A stretch of DNA of 5,597 bases from Pseudomonadota bacterium. GTDB taxonomy: Bacteria > Pseudomonadota > Gammaproteobacteria > SZUA-229. The translations under genes and the position numbers were made by a program. The DNA is taken from positions 1 to 5,597 of the forward strand of contig JADFWF010000080.1 in assembly GCA_015222965.1 (NCBI GenBank), written 5' to 3'. Shown here in pieces: positions 1 to 4,149 of the stretch (positions are counted from its first letter, which is position 1; the number at the start of each line of letters is the position of its first letter). Under the pieces are notes generated by a model. That model did not search any database, had not been told where the DNA came from, and was given only the letters and a program-made list of their open reading frames with translations.

Positions 1-25
1 CTTCATTCATTAAATTTAAGCACTG

Positions 26-116
26 ATCGCGGAATGAAAAAAAATCCGCTCCTACAATATAACACTCACCTGTAGGAGCGGATCCCAGGATTGACTTTGA
101 TATGGCATTCCGCGAT
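26..116. repeat. Inverted pair of REP-like palindromic elements (TGTAGGAGCGGAT type)
   Basis: Two copies of a bipartite element face away from each other. Each consists of TGTAGGAGCGGAT, a spacer, then CATTCCGCGAT. The right copy reads on the plus strand (71-83 and 106-116). The left copy reads on the minus strand (56-44 and 36-26). The result is a nested inverted repeat: inner arms 44-56 and 71-83 match over 13 of 13 bases, outer arms 26-36 and 106-116 over 11 of 11. Within each copy GCGGAT can pair with ATtCCGC with one bulged T, next to a GTAG head. A GTAG tetranucleotide beside an imperfect hairpin is the known layout of gammaproteobacterial REP elements mobilised by RAYT transposases. 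Membership of a genome-wide family is inferred from this shape. Confidence 0.75.
37..83 (-). terminator. Probable rho-independent terminator of the gacA unit
   Basis: Read leftwards, a perfect 13-bp stem (83-71 with 56-44) closes a 14-nt loop and is followed immediately by eight T residues (complement of A at 37-44, the last pairing in the stem). The stem starts about 55 bases past the stop codon of the leftward response-regulator gene. This is the classic intrinsic terminator layout. The stem is formed by the inner arms of the REP-like pair, so the terminator and the repeat are the same DNA. Confidence 0.75.
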
Positions 117-138
117 TTCTTATGTGTTGTTGATAGCG

Positions 139-819
139 TTATTTAATCGGCATGTTGTTTTCATCTAATACGCCGTGTTTCATCGCCAGGTGCAGCATTT
201 CGATGTCTGAAGCAACATCGAGTTTCTCGTACAGGCGTTTACGGTATGTACTGATCGTCTTCGGGCTGAGATTAAGGATTTCAGATATCTCCTGTGTCCG
301 GGTGCCCTGCGCCACCATCATCAGCACCTGTGTTTCGCGCATGGATAAAGTATCCATCGGATTTGTTTCGCCGGGCAGTACAGAAAGTGCCAGCGTCTGT
401 GCGATGTCTTTGGCGATGTAATGTTTGCCATCGTGCACATCTGTGATAGCGGTCAGCATCTCTTCGACACCGTTACCTTTCGAAAGGTAACCTCTGGCGC
501 CGCCATTCAGCAGTTGTTTTGGCAGGGGCCCATCATCGTGTACAGTGACAATTATTATACCGAGGTCCGGCCATGATTTACTGATGCGGTGAGTGGCTTC
601 GATACCGCCGATGCCCGGCATGTTCACATCCATGAGCACGATATCGACATCGTTGTGATTATCACGGCACCAGTTAACTGCATCTTCGCCGCTGCTCAGT
701 GTTTCTACTACGTCGATACCAGCCTGAGAGCCCAGTAGGCTTTTAAAGCCATGGCGTACCAGATCGTGATCATCGACGATCAATACTCTTATTTCAGAAT
801 TGTTATTACTTTCAGACAT
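139..819 (-). CDS. gacA: GacA/UvrY-family response regulator (NarL/FixJ type)
   Basis: This is a two-component response regulator of 226 residues. In the GacA/UvrY family, phosphorylation by a GacS/BarA-type sensor kinase activates small RNAs that titrate RsmA/CsrA. The receiver domain spans about 10-125, with acidic pocket D16-D17, phosphoacceptor D64 in LMDVNMPG, T92 and conserved K114 in GYLSK. A linker follows, then a LuxR-type helix-turn-helix at about 155-215 with recognition helix LSPKTISTYRKRLYEKL. The receiver opening IRVLIVDDHDLVR and the MPGIGGIEAT stretch match GacA closely. The only in-frame ATG is at 819, which gives about nine extra N-terminal residues compared with Pseudomonas GacA; no clear Shine-Dalgarno precedes it. 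The gene lies 50 bases downstream of the CYTH gene on the same strand and may be cotranscribed with it. In many relatives uvrC follows this gene; here a terminator follows. The family assignment is firm; that it is the main GacA rather than a paralogue is less certain. Confidence 0.9.
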   Translation of the reverse strand: MSESNNNSEIRVLIVDDHDLVRHGFKSLLGSQAGIDVVETLSSGEDAVNWCRDNHNDVDIVLMDVNMPGIGGIEATHRISKSWPDLGIIIVTVHDDGPLPKQLLNGGARGYLSKGNGVEEMLTAITDVHDGKHYIAKDIAQTLALSVLPGETNPMDTLSMRETQVLMMVAQGTRTQEISEILNLSPKTISTYRKRLYEKLDVASDIEMLHLAMKHGVLDENNMPIK

Positions 820-869
820 TTATATAAGACATAACACGACAGAATTTATTCATGCATTGTAACAAATAT

Positions 870-1355
870 TTACACGCGCCACTTATCATATGGGTTTTTT
901 ATCAGGTAATTATTGTAATAACGTTCATCGTGACTTACCTCTGGACCTAACCAGTCAGGTTTTTCAAAATGCTCATGCAGGTCGCCAAGTTCGATCTCAG
1001 CCATTTTTAAGCCTTCATTAATACCACAGAAGACATCGATCTCCCATAAGTGCGACTCATACGGTACGTAATAACGTGTTTTTTCGATGACTACACCACC
1101 ACACAGACTCCTCAGCATCTCTTCAGCATCATGCAGCGGAATCTCGTATTCGAATTCCTGTCGGATGGCTGAGAGTTCAGCGCTTTTAACATTGATGTTC
1201 GCTAGCTTATTGCTGATACGAATACGTATTGATGATTTCTGTGATGTCTCGAGACCACTCTGCAGGTAGCCCTGTTTGATGACATGGGTTTCTGTAACGT
1301 GCGCTTTCCACTCATCACTTTTCATTAAAAATTTACGTTCTATTTCTATACCCAT
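870..1355 (-). CDS. CYTH-domain triphosphate tunnel metalloenzyme (probable tripolyphosphatase)
   Basis: This is a 161-residue single-domain CYTH protein, the usual length for stand-alone bacterial enzymes of the family. The diagnostic ExExK signature is at E4-E6-K8 (EIERKFL). Other tunnel-lining positions are visible: R44 and R46 in IRIRI, K57, R65, E67/E69 in RQEFEYEI, K92 and R94 in EKTRYY, E105 and D107 in WEIDVF, and E120 and E122 in AEIEL. The C-terminal block WLGPEV-D-RYYNNYL-PYDKW is typical of the Nitrosomonas and Clostridium short enzymes, which hydrolyse inorganic tripolyphosphate with a divalent metal; adenylate cyclase activity is known only in some relatives. The start at 1355 is chosen because ExExK normally lies at the extreme N-terminus. 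An in-frame extension to 1439 would run into the REP-like repeat and has no family similarity. GAGAAAAG upstream is a weak ribosome site, and a TATAAA box on the minus strand (1400-1395) is a possible -10 without a convincing -35. The protein should be cytoplasmic. Confidence 0.88.
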   Translation of the reverse strand: MGIEIERKFLMKSDEWKAHVTETHVIKQGYLQSGLETSQKSSIRIRISNKLANINVKSAELSAIRQEFEYEIPLHDAEEMLRSLCGGVVIEKTRYYVPYESHLWEIDVFCGINEGLKMAEIELGDLHEHFEKPDWLGPEVSHDERYYNNYLIKNPYDKWRV

Positions 1356-1431
1356 ACAAACTTTTCTCGAAAAAGATATTAACCGATGTATTATTTTATA
1401 TCCTAACTGCAAACAGCAATCCCAAAGCACC

Positions 1432-1513
1432 GCTGGCAACGCTATCGCTTATGACGGCCTACGAAGAAATCGTGTTATACCGTAGGCCGGCATAAGGCTT
1501 TGCTGTTGCCGGC
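1432..1513. repeat. Inverted pair of REP-like elements (GTAGGCCGGCATAAGGC type)
   Basis: The right copy (plus strand, 1482-1513) has a GTAG head followed by GCCGGCA, a 14-nt loop region and TGCCGGC, a perfect 7-bp stem. The left copy (minus strand, 1462-1432) has GTAG, GCCGTCA and TGCCAGC, the same layout with diverged arms. The two copies face outwards, so their heads form an inverted repeat at 1448-1463 and 1481-1496 with 15 of 16 matches (mismatch at 1454/1490) around a 17-nt centre. The composition resembles the enterobacterial GTAG-GCCGGATAAGGC REP class. It lies between divergent genes, where both 5' regions would otherwise be expected. No T-tract follows either hairpin, so intrinsic termination is not indicated. 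Confidence 0.75.
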
Positions 1514-1563
1514 AATACACTAACATACCTCAGACGGTGTTATTTCATGATACATTGCAATCT

Positions 1564-2694
1564 ATGAAATCATATTTCCAGCTCGACAAAAATATAGTTC
1601 ATCTCAACCATGCTGCCGTTGCTCCCTGGCCGGTAGTAACCCGTGATGCGGTAATTGCTTTTGCCAATGAGAACACCTCGATCGGTTCACAGAATTACGA
1701 CCTGTGGATGAAGACCGAGCAGCAGTTAAAACAAAAACTCGCGCTATTGATCAATGCTGAATCTACCGATGAAATAGCTATATTAAAAAACACCTCTGAA
1801 GGACTGTCGCTGATCGCCCAGGGCTTAAGTTTTCAAGCCGGTGATAATATCGTTATCCCTGCAGAAGAGTTCCCTTCCAACAGGGTCGTCTGGCAGGCCC
1901 TGGCATCACAGGGGGTCAGCATCCGTTTAGTCCCGGTACAGGATATCGAAAATCCTGAGCAGGATTTGATCGATACCATGGATGAAAATACCCGCTTGAT
2001 GAGCTGCAGTTCCGTGCAATATGCTCGCGGTCTGCGGCTTGATCTGAACCTTATCGGACAGGCATGCAGAAAAAACGGGACGCTGTTTTGTGTTGATGCC
2101 ATCCAGTCGCTGGGCGCCATCGCATTTGATGCACAGGCCTGTCTTGCTGATTTCATCGTCGCTGACGGACACAAATGGATGTGCGGACCTGAGGGCACCG
2201 CGCTGTTTTATTGCCGCAAAGAAATACAGCATAAACTGGCGCTGCGTCAGTATGGCTGGCACATGCTTAAAAATGCGTTTGATTTCGCACATCAAGGTGA
2301 TGGCATCGAGATCGCTGAAACGGCCCAGCGTTTTGAAAGCGGCAGCCCTAATATGATGGGTATCGCTGCATTAAATGCTTCGTTGGGTCTACTGCTTGAT
2401 ATCGGCATAGATAAAATTCAGCAAGCTGTAATCAGGAATGCTGATTACCTGTTTTCTCGGTTGCAGTCATTATCTGACATCGATATTCTGACGCCGACAG
2501 AATCTGATCGTTATGCTGGTATCGTTACCTTCCAGAAAAAGTCTGTTGATAACGTAAAACTGTACCAGCATCTGCAGGACAGTAATGTAATCTGCGCCTA
2601 CCGGGGTGACGGTATCCGTTTTTCTCCACATTTTCATACCGCTACGGAAGACATTGATAAGGCGTTACTGATCGTGCGTGATTTTTCTGGATAG
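1564..2694 (+). CDS. Class V aminotransferase-fold PLP-dependent enzyme, substrate unknown
   Basis: This is a 376-residue fold-type I PLP enzyme of the class V (SufS/NifS/isopenicillin epimerase) superfamily. Visible landmarks: LNHAAVAPWP near residue 14 (substrate loop), NTSEG at 76-80 (cofactor phosphate), VDAIQSLGA at 177-185 with D178 and Q181 (pyridine nitrogen and ring), DGHKWMCGPEG at 201-211 with K204 as Schiff-base lysine, RFESGSPN at 256-263, and RFSPHFHTATEDID near the C-terminus with R352 for the substrate carboxylate. The loop carrying the catalytic RxGHHCA cysteine of true desulfurases is absent; YRGDG runs straight into IRFSPHF. A desulfurase role is therefore unlikely, and an aminotransferase, epimerase or lyase is more plausible. 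The start is ambiguous: ATG at 1564 gives MKSYFQLDKNIVHLNHA, a typical family beginning, while GTG at 1537 adds nine residues. Neither has a clear ribosome site. No neighbouring gene suggests a pathway. Confidence 0.85.
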   Translation: MKSYFQLDKNIVHLNHAAVAPWPVVTRDAVIAFANENTSIGSQNYDLWMKTEQQLKQKLALLINAESTDEIAILKNTSEGLSLIAQGLSFQAGDNIVIPAEEFPSNRVVWQALASQGVSIRLVPVQDIENPEQDLIDTMDENTRLMSCSSVQYARGLRLDLNLIGQACRKNGTLFCVDAIQSLGAIAFDAQACLADFIVADGHKWMCGPEGTALFYCRKEIQHKLALRQYGWHMLKNAFDFAHQGDGIEIAETAQRFESGSPNMMGIAALNASLGLLLDIGIDKIQQAVIRNADYLFSRLQSLSDIDILTPTESDRYAGIVTFQKKSVDNVKLYQHLQDSNVICAYRGDGIRFSPHFHTATEDIDKALLIVRDFSG

Positions 2695-2725
2695 CATCAG
2701 CTAGAGTATTAATCACAGTAACAAT

Positions 2726-2795
2726 GTAGGTCGGGCACTGCCCGACATAATTAAGCTTGTACATACATCCATTTGGCGGGCAATGTCCGCCCTGG
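2726..2795. repeat. Inverted pair of REP-like hairpins (GTAGGTCGGGCA type)
   Basis: The first hairpin has a GTAG head (2726-2729) and a perfect 8-base dyad, GTCGGGCA and TGCCCGAC (2730-2737 and 2739-2746, centred on 2738). The second, at 2775-2791, pairs GGCGGGCA with TGTCCGCC around 2783, with one G-T pair. Read on the minus strand the second is CAGG-GCGGACATTGCCCGCC, clearly related to the first in inverted orientation, with 28 bases of AT-rich spacer between them. Neither is followed by a T run, so they look like REP/BIME-type repeats more than terminators, although they may stabilise the 3' end of the upstream transcript. Confidence 0.65.
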
Positions 2796-2806
2796 CAAAT
2801 CGAATA

Positions 2807-2834
2807 GATGGATTCCATCCTGGGCCGGAATGAC
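2807..2834. repeat. Degenerate ATTCC/GGAAT intergenic palindrome
   Basis: TGGATTCC and CCGGAATGAC flank a short centre; ATTCC at 2812-2816 pairs with GGAAT at 2827-2831. This resembles a decayed copy of the TGGATTCCCGC...CGGGAATGAC palindrome common between genes in many proteobacteria. GATGG and CCATC (2807-2811 and 2815-2819) form an alternative 5-bp hairpin. Identification rests on resemblance only. Confidence 0.4.
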
Positions 2835-2926
2835 TAGCTAATAAGACTACAGCGACAGGCATCCATCAAAACCATTTGAATTGAAAATACGAATTTATGC
2901 CTTAAGCAGCACCTGAAGTGGTATAT

Positions 2927-2954
2927 TTGAACTAGACTTGTAGATAGATATAAA
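2927..2954 (+). promoter_or_regulatory. Predicted sigma-70 promoter for the YiiX-like hydrolase gene
   Basis: A -35 box TTGAAC (2927-2932, four of six consensus matches) and a -10 box TATAAA (2949-2954, five of six) are separated by 16 bases in AT-rich DNA. Transcription would start near 2961, giving a leader of about 94 bases before the ATG at 3055. It is the best promoter match in this gap and suggests the hydrolase is not dependent on read-through from the aminotransferase-fold gene. Confidence 0.5.
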
Positions 2955-3054
2955 GGACATGATCTAGTGAAAACATTCATTATCGCGGCAACGAAAAATG
3001 TCAGTTGTTCAAGTGAATTTTTAAACACCACACTTACTCTCTAACGGAGCTTAT

Positions 3055-4023
3055 ATGTTTCGTCTTACAAGATTTAAAGATTATCTGTGGGACAAATTTG
3101 TACATTGGCTTACCTATGAGTCCCCCAACTTCAAAACGCCACTGACCAATTTTGAGCGTTTACGTTATGAGCTTCGCCCCGGTGATGTGCTGCTGGTCGA
3201 AGGTCGATCAAATGTCGCTGAGATCATCAAGTCCATCACCCAGAGCATGTGGACACACTCTTTCTTTTATATCGGTCGCCTGCATGATATCGATGACCCG
3301 ATGCTGCGTGACCACATCCAGAAATATCGCCACTGCAGTCCTGATGAACAATTAATCATTGAAGCCATTTTGGGCAAAGGCATCATCGTCTCGTCGATCG
3401 AGGTCTATGAAGGCGAGCATCTGCGAATCTGCCGGCCTCGTGGCATAACCCGCGCTGATTCTCAGGCAGTGCTGGAGTATTCGATCAAAGAACTGGGTAA
3501 AGATTATAACGTGCGACAGATCATGGACCTTGCGCGGTTCATGTTTCCATACTGGTTCCTGCCAAGACGCTGGCGCTCAACACTGTTTGAACATAACCCC
3601 GGCAGACCGACAAAAACAGTCTGCTCAACGATGATGGCCGAAGCTTTTGCCAAGGTGCGATTTCCTATCATTCCTGTCATCCATCAGGATGAAGACGGCA
3701 AACTGAAACTAATACGCGGTAATTCAAAACTGATAACGCCGAGAGATTTTGACCACTCCCCTTATTTCGATGTTATCAAATACCCGATTATTGATTTTGA
3801 TGAACTGGGTATCTATCGAACACTGCCCTGGGACCAGACCAGTGTTCACTGCAGTACGATTGGCGACTGCTTTTATTCAGATCCGGATGAAACAGACCAT
3901 TTAATCCCCATCAGATCATCAGAGACCATTGTTCATGATCCTGATGATGGGACGCCAGATGATGCTAAAACCAGCGAAAATGCATCAAATAATAAAAATA
4001 CACATAAAAAAATCGTAAATTAG
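3055..4023 (+). CDS. YiiX/YebB-like permuted papain-fold (NlpC/P60 superfamily) cysteine hydrolase
   Basis: This is a 322-residue protein resembling the circularly permuted papain-like amidases (YaeF/YiiX group), in which the histidine precedes the cysteine. The core begins at RPGDVLLVEG (41-50). The catalytic histidine is probably H68 in MWTHSFFYIG, an acidic partner E103 lies in LIIEAILGKGI, and the nucleophile is probably C190 in KTVCSTMMAEAF. This order (H, E, C) matches the permuted group. No signal peptide or lipobox is visible; the segment MDLARFMFPYWFLPRRWR (157-174) is hydrophobic then basic and could touch a membrane. Residues after about 293 form a D/N/K-rich, low-complexity tail. 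Start ATG 3055 is supported by GGAG at 3046-3049, five bases upstream. Family members are proposed to cleave amide bonds in peptides or lipids; the substrate here is unknown. The stop codon (4021-4023) lies inside the first copy of the repeat controlling the downstream fadE. Confidence 0.82.
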   Translation: MFRLTRFKDYLWDKFVHWLTYESPNFKTPLTNFERLRYELRPGDVLLVEGRSNVAEIIKSITQSMWTHSFFYIGRLHDIDDPMLRDHIQKYRHCSPDEQLIIEAILGKGIIVSSIEVYEGEHLRICRPRGITRADSQAVLEYSIKELGKDYNVRQIMDLARFMFPYWFLPRRWRSTLFEHNPGRPTKTVCSTMMAEAFAKVRFPIIPVIHQDEDGKLKLIRGNSKLITPRDFDHSPYFDVIKYPIIDFDELGIYRTLPWDQTSVHCSTIGDCFYSDPDETDHLIPIRSSETIVHDPDDGTPDDAKTSENASNNKNTHKKIVN

Positions 4024-4024
4024 G

Positions 4025-4054
4025 TTGCAAAATGCAACTTTTAGCGCGCATAAT
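4025..4054 (+). promoter_or_regulatory. Predicted sigma-70 promoter for fadE
   Basis: TTGCAA (4025-4030, four of six matches to the -35 consensus) and CATAAT (4049-4054, five of six for -10) are 18 bases apart. The start point would be near 4061, leaving a leader of about 89 bases before fadE. The -35 box is the left half of the first dyad, which ties this promoter directly to the putative operators. Confidence 0.45.
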
Positions 4055-4064
4055 GGTGCCATTA
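4051..4064. promoter_or_regulatory. Short perfect dyad TAATGG-tg-CCATTA between the two operators
   Basis: Arms 4051-4056 and 4059-4064 are perfectly complementary around two bases. It overlaps the 3' half of the predicted -10 box and the start of the second 24-bp repeat. It could be a separate regulator site or chance in a short AT-rich stretch. Confidence 0.3.
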
Positions 4065-4102
4065 GGTTGCAAAATGCAACTTTTGTGAAACCAACACTGA
4101 AA

Positions 4103-4124
4103 TATAACGTCTATATGCGTTATA
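4103..4124. promoter_or_regulatory. 7-bp dyad TATAACG / CGTTATA in the fadE leader
   Basis: Arms 4103-4109 and 4118-4124 match perfectly across an 8-base centre (tctatatg). It lies 25 bases before the fadE start, within the predicted untranslated leader. It could be a further operator or a weak RNA hairpin close to the ribosome site (AGG at 4139-4141). The dyad is directly visible; its role is inference. Confidence 0.35.
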
Positions 4125-4149
4125 ACACCCTTAAAGATAGGTACTGAAG

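Larger units (their letters stand above)
2695..3054 (+). other. 360-base intergenic region with palindromes and one promoter
   Basis: No credible gene lies here. The left part (about 2726-2832) is packed with three short palindromes, annotated separately. The middle (about 2833-2926) is AT-rich with no recognised element. The right part holds a promoter for the hydrolase gene. A 25-codon frame from GTG at 2967 to TAA at 3044 exists but has no ribosome site downstream of the expected transcription start, so it is not called. No T-tract terminator is visible after the aminotransferase-fold gene. Confidence 0.6.
4019..4084 (+). promoter_or_regulatory. Tandem 24-bp operator-like repeats upstream of fadE
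   Basis: An identical 24-base sequence occurs at 4019-4042 and 4061-4084. Each copy contains the perfect dyad GTTGCAaaaTGCAAC (4024-4038 and 4066-4080), extended by one further A:T pair outside a mismatch. The centres (4031 and 4073) are exactly 42 bases apart, close to four turns of B-DNA, so two dimers would sit on the same face. The first copy overlaps the stop codon of the hydrolase gene and a -35-like box; the second covers the predicted transcription start. This is a typical repressor layout. The regulator is not encoded in the window and I do not recognise the motif. A TTTT follows each dyad, so a weak terminator is an alternative reading, but the 6-bp stem is AT-rich. Confidence 0.7.

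Noticed and set aside
1356..1439. 28-residue N-terminal extension of the CYTH protein
   Set aside because: ExExK is normally at the very N-terminus, and the extension is encoded partly by the REP-like repeat.
1833..2295. Two leftward open frames of about 120 codons inside the aminotransferase-fold gene
   Set aside because: They are shadows of a conserved PLP-enzyme reading frame, without ribosome sites or recognisable domains.
2834..3031. Leftward open frame of 65 codons in the gap before the hydrolase gene
   Set aside because: It runs antisense through the predicted promoter and shows no recognisable motif; the AT-rich composition fits non-coding DNA.
2967..3044. 25-codon frame from GTG, product starting MKTFIIAATKN, ending 10 bases before the hydrolase gene
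   Set aside because: The predicted transcript begins at about 2961, leaving no room for a ribosome site; there is no homology or codon signal. A leader peptide cannot be excluded but is not supported.
2695..3054. A GacA-controlled RsmY/RsmZ-type small RNA in the long gap
   Set aside because: There is no TGTAAG-n6-CTTACA GacA box, no series of GGA hairpin loops and no terminator.
4019..4084. The two 24-bp repeats as the beginning of a CRISPR array
   Set aside because: There are only two copies, the 18-base spacer is too short and contains a promoter element, and no cas genes are present.
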